Positions 43,720 to 51,086 of a DNA stretch of 64,000 bases are shown in pieces. The notes under the pieces were generated by a model. It ran no database searches. It had not been told where the DNA came from and was given only the letters and a program-made list of their open reading frames with translations. The stretch comes from DATEDA01 sp963789885 (GTDB lineage Bacteria; Pseudomonadota; Gammaproteobacteria; Burkholderiales; SG8-39), in the NCBI GenBank assembly GCA_963789885.1, contig CAWBNB010000025.1, positions 1-64,000 on the forward strand. Reading direction: 5' to 3'. Each line of letters starts with the position of its first letter. The first letter of the stretch is position 1. A program made the position numbers and the translations under genes.

Positions 43720-44628
43720 TCAGAAGCGACCGACGAACGTCGCAGCGACGAACGGCGCGGGGTCGTAGTCGACCTTGCGCAGGGTGTTGCCGGAAGGATC
43801 GTCGACCCGCAACTCGCCGGCCACGACGACCCCGCCGTAGAGGTGGAGCGACATTTGCGTGCCCAGACTGCGGGTGGCGCGCAGGAATACCGGCACCCCG
43901 CGCTCTTCGCCGACTCCGTTCGGCACCGGCCCGTTCTCGCTGAGGCGAAAGCGCGTGATGCGCCACGCCGCGCCGACGCCGAGCTCCCAGTTGCTGTCGA
44001 ACCGGTAGTCGAGCTCGACGCCGGCCGGCCCGGTCGGGCCGGCGGCGAGCGGGTTGATGAGGCGCCAGCGGTCGCTGAAGCGCCAGTCGACGATCAGGAA
44101 GGGGAACGCGGCCGTCTTCTCGATGCGGTCGTACACGCCGACGCCGAGGCCGAGCCGGTTGCCGTCGGCGAAGCGCTTGGTGCCCGACACGATGGCGCCC
44201 CAGACGAGCGAGTCGCCGGTCTTGGCGCCGTTCTCCTTGAACCAGTCGACCGACGGGATGAACCCGACGCTCCAGCCGTCGCGCAGCGCGAACGAGAGGG
44301 GGATCGCCACGCCGTAGCGCTGCACGATGTTCCACGGCGCCACGCCACCGAAGGCGACCGGGTTGGAGAACGAGTAGTCGGAGTAATCGTAGTTGAGCGT
44401 CACGCCCGCGCCCACGCCCGGCGAGAGCTCGCCCGTCACGCCGCCGCGCACGAGCGCGTGCCACGCGCTGAAGTCACCGCCATTGTCCAGATCGCCCTTG
44501 CCCTCGTAGACGGGCGTGATCGAAACGAACGGCTGCCAGCGGGTGTCCTGGGCCTGCGCCGGACCGACCGCCGAGAGGAACGCGGCGAGGATCGCTGCCC
44601 CTGCAAGTTTCGTTGCGTCGAGTTCCAT
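43720..44628 (-). CDS. outer-membrane beta-barrel protein
   Basis: 302 residues with a signal peptide (residues 1-26, cleaved after GPAQAQ) and many alternating aromatic/hydrophobic strands (VTLNYDYSDYSF, VGFIPSVDWFKENG, LYGGVVVAGELRVDD), ending AATFVGRF with a terminal Phe, as recognised by the BAM machinery. I do not recognise a named family. It is convergent with the nickel permease. The function is unknown; no ligand-binding motif is visible. Confidence 0.75.
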   Translation of the reverse strand: MELDATKLAGAAILAAFLSAVGPAQAQDTRWQPFVSITPVYEGKGDLDNGGDFSAWHALVRGGVTGELSPGVGAGVTLNYDYSDYSFSNPVAFGGVAPWNIVQRYGVAIPLSFALRDGWSVGFIPSVDWFKENGAKTGDSLVWGAIVSGTKRFADGNRLGLGVGVYDRIEKTAAFPFLIVDWRFSDRWRLINPLAAGPTGPAGVELDYRFDSNWELGVGAAWRITRFRLSENGPVPNGVGEERGVPVFLRATRSLGTQMSLHLYGGVVVAGELRVDDPSGNTLRKVDYDPAPFVAATFVGRF

Positions 44629-44649
44629 CGTTTCGCCTCCGTTCGCAAT

Positions 44650-44741
44650 TCAATGCTGTGCAGCAGGGGCGTCCTCGGGTGCTCCCGGGCCGCGTAGCAT
44701 CCGCACGCCGAGGTACGCGATCGCGATCGCCAGCAGCGGGC
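44650..44741 (-). pseudogene. C-terminal fragment of an unknown membrane protein (relic)
   Basis: The minus-strand frame ending in TGA at 44650-44652 reads ASPLLAIAIAYLGVRMLRGP, then GAPEDAPAAQH. This is one hydrophobic helix and a polar tail, like the end of a multi-pass protein. The frame becomes featureless beyond 44741, exactly where an unrelated plus-strand fragment starts. I cannot name the family. Confidence 0.4.
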
Positions 44742-44909
44742 TCGCGCCGCAAGGACAACCTCTACGAGTTCGGCGGCGGTCTCGTCTGGGAGTTCGTCAA
44801 GACCTGGTCGTTGCGGCCGGAGATCCTCTACATCCGGGACCAGAGCAACGCGGTCGGCTTCAACTACAGCTCGACCGAAGTCTGGATCAACATCCGCAAG
44901 GCGCTCTAA
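44742..44909 (+). pseudogene. C-terminal fragment of an outer-membrane beta-barrel protein (relic)
   Basis: The plus-strand frame reads RRKDNLYEFGGGLVWEFVKT, WSLRPEILYIRDQSNAVGF and ends SSTEVWINIRKAL at 44909. These are the last three or four strands of a beta-barrel. There is no start codon, signal peptide or earlier strand. The open frame upstream to 44613 is the antisense of the neighbouring gene's start and is not related. Only the 3' end of the gene survives. Confidence 0.55.
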
Positions 44910-45038
44910 GCGCGCGCGTAACGCCTTGGTCCGCTCCCGACGATCACGCGAGATCTCGGGCCCTGATACTCTCGGCTGCGGCGCCGGCCGCTATTCAAGC
45001 GATTCTCGCACGAGAAGTCGGGCCCAAGGAGCACCACT

Positions 45039-45785
45039 ATGCAAACCACCCCAGTTATGGCGAGTTGTTGCAGCCACGCGACCCGCCGTGGCTTCCTGAA
45101 AACGGCGGGGGTCGCGACTGCCGCAGCGCTATTGAGCGCAGGGCCTTTTGCCCGGCTCGCCTACGCCGCCGCGCTCACCCAAGCGCAGCGGGACAAGCTG
45201 ACCCCCGACGAGATCATCGCGATGATGAAGCGGGGCAACGAGCGCTTCCGCAGCGGCAAGAAGTCCACGCAGGACTTCCTCGCCCAGCAGCGGGCGAGCG
45301 CCAAGGGACAGTATCCGGCGGCGGTGATCCTGAGCTGCATCGACTCGCGCGCGTCGGCGGAAACGATCATGGATCTCGCCATCGGCGACGTCTTCAACGC
45401 GCGGGTGGCCGGGAATATCGCCAATGACGACATCCTCGGCAGCATGGAGTTCGCCTGCGCAGCGGCCGGCGCCAAGGTCGTGCTGGTGATGGGACACACG
45501 GCGTGCGGCGCGATCAAGGGCGCGATCGACGACGTGCAGCTCGGGAACCTCACGGGTCTCCTCGCCAAGATCCAGCCGGCGGTGAAGGCGACCGCGTACC
45601 AGGGCGAGCGCTCGGCCAAGAACAGCGCCTTCGTGGACGCCGTAGCCCGCAGGAACGTGGAGCTCACCATGGAGAACATCCGCAAGGGCAGTGCCGTGCT
45701 GAACGACCTCAAGGCGAAAGGCGCAATCAACATCGTCGGGGCGATGTACGACATCGCCAGCGCGAAAGTGGATTTCTTCTCCTGA
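45039..45785 (+). CDS. Tat-exported beta-class carbonic anhydrase
   Basis: 248-residue zinc enzyme interconverting CO2 and bicarbonate. The N-terminus carries a twin-arginine signal (ATRRGFLKTAGVATAAALLS), so it acts in the periplasm, an uncommon location for beta-class enzymes. Zinc ligands and active-site pair are in LSCIDSRASAE (Cys, Asp, Arg) and VMGHTACGAIKGA (His and Cys). ARVAGNIAND completes the family core. A GAGCACCACT leader precedes ATG 45039. It stands upstream of pldA with 53 bp between. Confidence 0.9.
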   Translation: MQTTPVMASCCSHATRRGFLKTAGVATAAALLSAGPFARLAYAAALTQAQRDKLTPDEIIAMMKRGNERFRSGKKSTQDFLAQQRASAKGQYPAAVILSCIDSRASAETIMDLAIGDVFNARVAGNIANDDILGSMEFACAAAGAKVVLVMGHTACGAIKGAIDDVQLGNLTGLLAKIQPAVKATAYQGERSAKNSAFVDAVARRNVELTMENIRKGSAVLNDLKAKGAINIVGAMYDIASAKVDFFS

Positions 45786-45838
45786 TCGACGCCGGGGCAA
45801 TCGGAATCTGACGCACACACGAATCTGACAGGACGGAC

Positions 45839-46894
45839 ATGACGAACCCAACGCATCGACTCAGCACTGCAGCGTCAGTCGCCGCCGCCATTCTCAGCGC
45901 TGCCGGTCCCGTGTTCGCCCAGACCGCACCGGCCGCCATCGCCGATTGCGCGTCGATCTCGGTCGACAGCGAGCGCCTCGCCTGCTACGACCGCGCCGCC
46001 GGGCGCGCGCCCGCGCCGCCGTCGGCCGACAAGCGGCCGGGTTCGGAGGTGCCGCCCGCGACCGCCGAGAAACCCGCGCCGGCCGCCGGCACACTGCGCG
46101 CGCCCGCGTCGCTGATCGACGCCGCGTGGGGATTCACGCCGGACTCGAACCGGTACGTCATCGATCTGTACAACCAGAACTACCTGCTGGTCGCGCGCTA
46201 CACCGACCACGTCAACACCGCTCCCTATCAGCCGATCTTCCAGGCTGCCGGCAAACCGGTGAACCTCAACGACACCGAGGCGAAGTTCCAGCTCAGCTTC
46301 AAGCTGCGGCTGTGGACGACCGACGACCGGCGCTGGGGCGTGTGGGCCGCCTACACCCAGCAGAACCAGTGGCAGGTGTACAACGGCGACATCTCGCGCC
46401 CGTTCCGGGAGACCAACTACATGCCGGAGCTCTTCGTGAGCTACCGGCCGGGGATCGCGCTCGGTGGCGGGTTCCAGTGGAACCTTCTCAACGTCGGCTA
46501 CACCCACCAGTCGAACGGCCGGACCGACACGCTGTCGCGGAGCTGGGACCGGATCATCGCGACGTTCGGATTCGAACGCGACAACTTCGCCCTGCTCGCC
46601 AAGGCCTGGTACCCGTTCAACTACAAGGAAGACAACCCCAACATCACCGACTACTACGGCTACGGCAGCCTGACGGGGATCTACAAGTGGCGCGACAACA
46701 GCTTCTCGCTGATGGCGCGCGGCAATCTGAGCAAGGGCAAAGGCGCTGCGGAGCTCACCTGGATGTCGCCACGGCTCCTCGGACCCTTGCGCGTCTACGT
46801 GCAGGGCTTCACCGGCTACGGGGAGAGCATGATCGACTACAACTGGAACCAGAGCACGATCGGCGCCGGCATCGCGCTCAACGACGCGCTGTAG
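45839..46894 (+). CDS. pldA: outer-membrane phospholipase A1
   Basis: 351-residue OmpLA. A signal peptide (to about residue 27, VFAQ) precedes a low-complexity Ala/Pro linker with DCASISVDSERLACYDRAAG, then the 12-strand barrel. The catalytic motif is YTHQSNGRTDTLSRSWDR, with His223 and Ser225. FNYKEDNPNITDYYGYG and QSTIGAGIALNDAL close the barrel. By family knowledge it is a calcium-activated, dimerising enzyme that hydrolyses misplaced phospholipids in the outer leaflet. Confidence 0.93.
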   Translation: MTNPTHRLSTAASVAAAILSAAGPVFAQTAPAAIADCASISVDSERLACYDRAAGRAPAPPSADKRPGSEVPPATAEKPAPAAGTLRAPASLIDAAWGFTPDSNRYVIDLYNQNYLLVARYTDHVNTAPYQPIFQAAGKPVNLNDTEAKFQLSFKLRLWTTDDRRWGVWAAYTQQNQWQVYNGDISRPFRETNYMPELFVSYRPGIALGGGFQWNLLNVGYTHQSNGRTDTLSRSWDRIIATFGFERDNFALLAKAWYPFNYKEDNPNITDYYGYGSLTGIYKWRDNSFSLMARGNLSKGKGAAELTWMSPRLLGPLRVYVQGFTGYGESMIDYNWNQSTIGAGIALNDAL

Positions 46895-46977
46895 CCGACG
46901 CGGCGTCCAGGATGCCGATCGCGGCCGCGCCCGGCACTGCAATGCCCGCGGGCTCGTGAACGAACGGGCCGTCCGGG

Positions 46978-47496
46978 ATGCTGCGCCGCCTCTTCGCCTC
47001 CAGCCGATACATCGTGTTCATCGCGATCGTCGGCACCTTCGTCGCCTCGCTCGCGCTGCTCGTGTACGAGGCGGTCGTCGTCGGCTCGGTGGTCGTCGAC
47101 ATCATCCGCGAGGGCGCGATCTCGACCAAGGCCGCCAAGGCCCTCGCCGTCGGGCTGATCGAGGCGGTGGACGTGTTCCTGATCGCCATCGTCGCCTACA
47201 TCATCAGCCTGGGCCTCTACGCGCTCTTCGTCGACGACACCCTTCCCCTGCCCCGCTGGCTCGAGATCCACGATCTCGACGACCTCAAGGACCACCTGGT
47301 GAGCGTCGTGATCGCCGTGCTCGCCGTCCTCTTCCTCCGCGAGGCGGTGGCCCGGGCCGGGGACGCCGATCTGCTCGGGCTCGGGGCGGCGCTCGCGCTC
47401 ATGATCGCGGCGCTGACCTTCTTCCTCGCGAAGAAGGGGCAGCGGAAGGCATGGCCGGCGCAAGGCACCCGGCCCGATCGCAAAGCGGACGTCTGA
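46978..47496 (+). CDS. YqhA-family (UPF0114) membrane protein
   Basis: 172-residue protein with four hydrophobic helices: YIVFIAIVGTFVASLALLVY, LIEAVDVFLIAIVAYIISLG, a third after a charged loop with WLEIHDLDDLKDHLVSVV, and ALALMIAALTFFLAKKG. The layout and the LxxHDLDDLKDHL segment match UPF0114/YqhA. Function unknown. ATG 46978 is 84 bp after pldA. Confidence 0.8.
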   Translation: MLRRLFASSRYIVFIAIVGTFVASLALLVYEAVVVGSVVVDIIREGAISTKAAKALAVGLIEAVDVFLIAIVAYIISLGLYALFVDDTLPLPRWLEIHDLDDLKDHLVSVVIAVLAVLFLREAVARAGDADLLGLGAALALMIAALTFFLAKKGQRKAWPAQGTRPDRKADV

Positions 47497-47566
47497 CGAG
47501 GACGTCTACCGAAGGCGCCGGCGCTGCGTTGTTGACTTACACCCCACCGCGAATGGAGGAGAGAGC

Positions 47567-47788
47567 ATGAGGAAATCGATCGCCGCCCTGCTGGCCGCCG
47601 CGCTCTGCGCCTCCCCCGCGTTCGCGCAGGACAAGAAGGCCCCGGACAAGAAGGAACCCACCGCGGAGCAGCAGCGCCAGGCCGACTGCACCAAGCAGGC
47701 TGCGGCCAGGAACCTGCAGGGGCGCGAGCGCACCCAGTTCGTCAGCACCTGCATGAGAGGCGGCGAGCCGCCGGCGGCGAAGAAATAG
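47567..47788 (+). CDS. PsiF-like small periplasmic protein
   Basis: 73 residues. A signal peptide (IAALLAAALCASPAFAQ) is followed by a Lys-rich linker and one PsiF repeat, QADCTKQAAARNLQGRERTQ with FVSTCM, whose two cysteines are conserved in the family. PsiF of E. coli is induced by phosphate starvation; its role is unknown. A strong GGAGGAGAG ribosome site precedes ATG 47567. No Pho box stood out in the 70 bp upstream. Confidence 0.83.
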   Translation: MRKSIAALLAAALCASPAFAQDKKAPDKKEPTAEQQRQADCTKQAAARNLQGRERTQFVSTCMRGGEPPAAKK

Positions 47789-47846
47789 CCGGGCACGGCG
47801 CGCGCCCCACGCGCCTGACGGGCGAAGGCGGCCGGTCGACCGGGTT

Positions 47847-48980
47847 TCACTGCCATTCCGGCACCGCGATGTGGTACCGCGTGCTCTTGAGCTGTCCGGT
47901 CGCACGCAGCACGCCCTTCTCCACGAGGTCGGCGAGGTCGCGCGAGGCGGTCTGCCGTGAAGTCGACGTGAGATTCTGGTACTTGCCCGCCGAAAGCCCG
48001 CCCTCGAAGCCGCCGGGGCCGGCGTCGAGCAGCACGTTGACGACCTTTCGCTGGCGATCGGAGAGGGACACGTGGGCCAGGCGAGCCCAGAAGCGCGCCT
48101 TGGCGAGCGAGCGGTCGATCGTCCCCTCGGATTCGCGACAGGCGACGCGGAACTCGCCGATGAACCAGGCTGCCCACCGGGTTGCGTCGAGCGTGCCCCG
48201 CTGCGCGAGCCCCAGTTCTTCATAGTACTCCTTGCGGTTCGCCGACAGGCGCGACGACATGCGGTACAGCGGGATGGAGACGCCAGACCCCTGCGCGAGC
48301 ACCAGATCCACGATGGCGCGGCCGACGCGGCCGTTGCCGTCTTCGAATGGGTGGATGGTCTCGAACCAGAGATGCGCGATCGCCGCGCGCTCCAGCGCGT
48401 CGGTCCCGTCCTTGGCCGAATCGGCAAACCAGCGCAGGAACCCGCCCATGAGGCGCGGCACAGCCCGCGCGGGCGGTGCCTCATAGTGGACCTTCTCCCG
48501 CCCGATGGGGCCGCTCACGATCTGCATCGGCTCGCTGCCGGTCCGCCACCCCCCGGTCCGGATCTTGACGAGGCCGGATCGTCCGGTCGGAAAGAGCGCG
48601 GCCTGCCATGCAAACAGACGCTCCTTCGTGAGGGGCTCCGCATGCCTCGCCACCGCGTCCTCCATCATGTCGAGCAGGCCCTCGACGTCGCGCGCGTGCC
48701 GCGCCTTCGCCAGCGCCGGCAATCCAAGGCGCCGCGCAACCGACGAGCGGACCGCATCGAGATCGAGCTTTTCGCCCTCGATCGACGCCGTGGCAAGCGC
48801 CTCGGCGGCCCAGATTTCCCCCGCGGCGTTGCCCACGGCCGGCAAGCCGAGCGCGTGCGCCTTGCCGGTGAGTCGGCCCTGCGCGAGGCGGGCGTCCTCG
48901 AGCAGCGAGGCGATCTCGGCCTCCCGCACGGCGAAGCGCGGCCAGTCCGGGCGCTGCCAGATGAAGTCGGGCTGAGGCAT
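47847..48980 (-). CDS. Fic-domain protein with C-terminal winged-helix domain
   Basis: 377-residue adenylyltransferase-type Fic protein. The active-site motif is HPFEDGNGRVGRA (His210), and the inhibitory helix motif is N-terminal, TASIEG (Thr64-x3-Glu68-Gly69), which makes it a class II, self-restrained Fic. After the Fic core (residues about 120-265) the C-terminus looks like a winged helix (SDRQRKVVNVLLDAGPGGFE, TSRQTASRDLADLVEKGVLR), a layout found in Fic proteins that also regulate transcription. An exact palindrome with the same half-site as its start region lies immediately upstream. No antitoxin gene adjoins. Confidence 0.9.
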   Translation of the reverse strand: MPQPDFIWQRPDWPRFAVREAEIASLLEDARLAQGRLTGKAHALGLPAVGNAAGEIWAAEALATASIEGEKLDLDAVRSSVARRLGLPALAKARHARDVEGLLDMMEDAVARHAEPLTKERLFAWQAALFPTGRSGLVKIRTGGWRTGSEPMQIVSGPIGREKVHYEAPPARAVPRLMGGFLRWFADSAKDGTDALERAAIAHLWFETIHPFEDGNGRVGRAIVDLVLAQGSGVSIPLYRMSSRLSANRKEYYEELGLAQRGTLDATRWAAWFIGEFRVACRESEGTIDRSLAKARFWARLAHVSLSDRQRKVVNVLLDAGPGGFEGGLSAGKYQNLTSTSRQTASRDLADLVEKGVLRATGQLKSTRYHIAVPEWQ

Positions 48981-49017
48981 AACGGTCGATTTTATGCCTC
49001 ATTTTATGAGGCATAAA
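48973..49017 (-). promoter_or_regulatory. operator-like palindrome with a third half-site over the Fic start codon
   Basis: TTTATGCCTCA (48991-49001) and TGAGGCATAAA (49007-49017) form a perfect 11-bp inverted repeat around a 5-base centre. A third copy, TGAGGCATAA (48973-48982), covers the fic start codon. The block is AT-rich against the surrounding high-GC DNA. It looks like the binding site of the Fic protein's own winged helix. As a terminator it is less convincing because no gene ends into it. Confidence 0.65.
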
Positions 49018-49059
49018 GGGGCGGCTATGCCCCAGGCGATCGGGGCGGCTCCCGGACTG

Positions 49060-49140
49060 CTATCTCATCGCCCGCTTCACGATCCACAGGTAGACGTTCA
49101 GCGCGGCGATCACGAGCGCCACCGCCCGCGCGCCCGCGCC
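49060..49140 (-). pseudogene. C-terminal membrane-helix fragment following the patatin gene (relic)
   Basis: In frame with, and directly after, the patatin TGA the minus strand reads VALVIAALNVYLWIVKRAMR and then TAG at 49060-49062. This resembles the last helix of Nramp-type metal transporters (VIAALNVYL), but 20 residues are too few for a firm call. No other part of such a gene is present. It may be a scar or a chance hydrophobic stretch. Confidence 0.3.
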
Positions 49141-49143
49141 GCT

Positions 49144-50376
49144 TCAGGGCGGCGTCTCTGCCCACTGCAGCCCCGGCGGATCGGTCGACCAGACGGGCCC
49201 GGCGAGCGCAGCCTTGTAGCCGACCTCGTAGAGCTCGGCCATCTTCGCCGGGTCGAAGACCTCGGCGCCGGCGAGATCGACGTCCCCGGCGATCGTGACC
49301 CACTGGAAGCTCGCCTGCTCGCGGAGCGTAACGGCGTAGATCCGGAAGAGATCCCCGACCACGGCCGAGCGGCTGGAAGCCTCCAGGACGCGGGTCGCGA
49401 TCCCGCGCAGCGACCGCCGCGTCGGGCTCGGCGGCCCAACGAGCTGGCCGTTGTGGATCACGAACACGTCCTCCCGCCCGGCCCCGCGTCCCGCGCGTTC
49501 GCGAATGACCGACGGCCTGAACACGCCGCCGTTCAGGAAAACGCGGGCCGCGACGGCCCCGTCGACGTGCATCTCGTCGTAGCGTTGCCCCCCGGCCTCG
49601 ACGTCGAAGAACACCGGTGGAAAGGCGATCGGCACGGAGGCGGACGCGAGCATCACCTTGCGGAACAGCTCGGGCGCCTCCGGGCGGCCACTCACGGCGA
49701 TCAGCCCCATGTTCCACACGACGAACTGCTGCGCATCGAGATCCACCGTCCCGATGTACAGCCGCCGGCCGCGCCCGTGCGCGTCCGCGATCTTGCGCAG
49801 GAATTCGGTGTCGACGTGCCGCGCGATGAGCGACGCGAGCGGGCCGGTGTCGGCCAGTGAATCGCCGCGCAGGAGGCTTACCAGCAGCGACCCAATGGCG
49901 AAGATGTCGCGCGTCTCGACCGTGGTGTAGAACTCGCGGAGCGCACCGTCGTACTCCGGTCCGAGAAACGCGAACGGCGCCATCAGCGCGCCGGTGGAGA
50001 CGCCGGTCACGAGCTTGAACACCGGGGGACGCCGCCCGGTCGCGGTCCAGCCGGAGAGGAAGCCCGCGCCAAAGGCGCCGTTCGCGCCGCCGCCCGACAG
50101 CGCGAGATGCGGATAGCGCACGACGCCATCGCTTCCGGGCGGGAACTCCGCAGGCGACTCTTGCGCGAGCGACAACTCGAGATCTCGCTCCATCGCCGGG
50201 CTCGGCCGACCCGCCCAGGCCCGCACCTCCGGCATGTCGGGGATCGTCGCCTCCGCCGTCAGCTCGGGCGGCACCGGGTTGCGGAAGAGCGTCGCGCATC
50301 CCGCCAGCGCCGCAGCGAGCCCGATCAACGCGAGCCGCCGTACCCGATCCCCCCTCGCCGCCCCCGAAGCGGTCAT
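49144..50376 (-). CDS. patatin-like phospholipase lipoprotein
   Basis: 410 residues. The N-terminal signal ends in a lipobox (LAAALAGCATL), so it is lipid-anchored, probably to the outer membrane's inner face. The patatin core has the oxyanion loop LSGGGANGAFGAGFLSGW, the nucleophile serine in VTGVSTGALMAPFAF and the aspartate in MHVDGAVAARVF, forming a Ser-Asp dyad. The C-terminal YKAALAGPVWSTDPPGL part is family-variable. It is followed by a possible remnant in the same frame. Substrate not known; the family hydrolyses phospholipids and lysophospholipids. Confidence 0.88.
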   Translation of the reverse strand: MTASGAARGDRVRRLALIGLAAALAGCATLFRNPVPPELTAEATIPDMPEVRAWAGRPSPAMERDLELSLAQESPAEFPPGSDGVVRYPHLALSGGGANGAFGAGFLSGWTATGRRPPVFKLVTGVSTGALMAPFAFLGPEYDGALREFYTTVETRDIFAIGSLLVSLLRGDSLADTGPLASLIARHVDTEFLRKIADAHGRGRRLYIGTVDLDAQQFVVWNMGLIAVSGRPEAPELFRKVMLASASVPIAFPPVFFDVEAGGQRYDEMHVDGAVAARVFLNGGVFRPSVIRERAGRGAGREDVFVIHNGQLVGPPSPTRRSLRGIATRVLEASSRSAVVGDLFRIYAVTLREQASFQWVTIAGDVDLAGAEVFDPAKMAELYEVGYKAALAGPVWSTDPPGLQWAETPP

Positions 50377-50446
50377 GCTGGCGAGCGTAGCCGGATTTCT
50401 CTCGCCCTGCCCGGCGCGCGGTTGCGACCGCGCGCCCGCTAGCGCG

Positions 50447-51037
50447 TCAGTCAGAGCAGAGCAGTCGCACCCTGCGATAGGCGCGGTCGAAGGCCTCGTC
50501 GGTCTCCGCGTCGAGCAGCTGGTCCTTCGCCTGGATGCAAGCGTCGGCTGCGCGGATGTCCGCCGGCGTCGCCTTCGGCGGCGGTGCCGCCTTCGCGCCC
50601 TGTGCGCGCGGCGGATTGCAGCGGGAGTCGTCGACGAGCCGCAGGTTGTTGAACTGGCCCCGCTCGACGGCGACGCAGTCGCCCACGCGCAGCCCCGCCT
50701 CGTCGGTGATCATCGTGACGGTGGAGGTCCCGCCGATCAGGATCGTGTACTCGAACGTCTGGCGCTGGGTCAGGACGCGCCCGAGCTGCTGGCCCGCCAG
50801 CACGCCGCCTCCCGCTCGCAGGGCGGCGGTGCCGCCCGACCGGTTCCTGGCCGAGGCGGCGCCGAGCGCCCCGCCGACAATGGCGCCACCGGTTTGCGCC
50901 GCACGGTTCTGCTCGGTGACGAGGTTCACGGCCGTGATGCGGCCGTAGTTGACCGTGGTCTGCGCCGATGCGGCGCCCGCGGCCAGCATCGTGACAACCG
51001 CTGCGAGAAGTCGTGCCCGTCGCGCTCCTATCAGCAT
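50447..51037 (-). CDS. glycine-zipper outer-membrane protein
   Basis: 196 residues from ATG 51037, which has AAGGAG at 9 bases upstream; the ATG at 51061 lacks one. A signal peptide (to AASAQ) is followed by a glycine-zipper 2TM segment of the SlyB/Rick_17kDa type (TGGAIVGGALGAASARNRSG and GGGVLAGQQLGRVLTQR), a beta-rich middle (EYTILIGGTSTVTMITDEAG) and a C-terminal helix with paired cysteines (ADACIQAKDQLL, RVRLLCSD). The function of such proteins is envelope integrity by inference only. Confidence 0.75.
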   Translation of the reverse strand: MLIGARRARLLAAVVTMLAAGAASAQTTVNYGRITAVNLVTEQNRAAQTGGAIVGGALGAASARNRSGGTAALRAGGGVLAGQQLGRVLTQRQTFEYTILIGGTSTVTMITDEAGLRVGDCVAVERGQFNNLRLVDDSRCNPPRAQGAKAAPPPKATPADIRAADACIQAKDQLLDAETDEAFDRAYRRVRLLCSD

Positions 51038-51086
51038 TTCACGTTCTCCTTTCAGAGCCACTGTCTGCGGCCGGTCGGCCGCACGC

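Noticed and set aside
48991..49017. Fic-upstream palindrome as an intrinsic terminator
   Set aside because: No gene ends into it from either side, the loop rather than the tail is T-rich, and its half-site recurs over the fic start codon.
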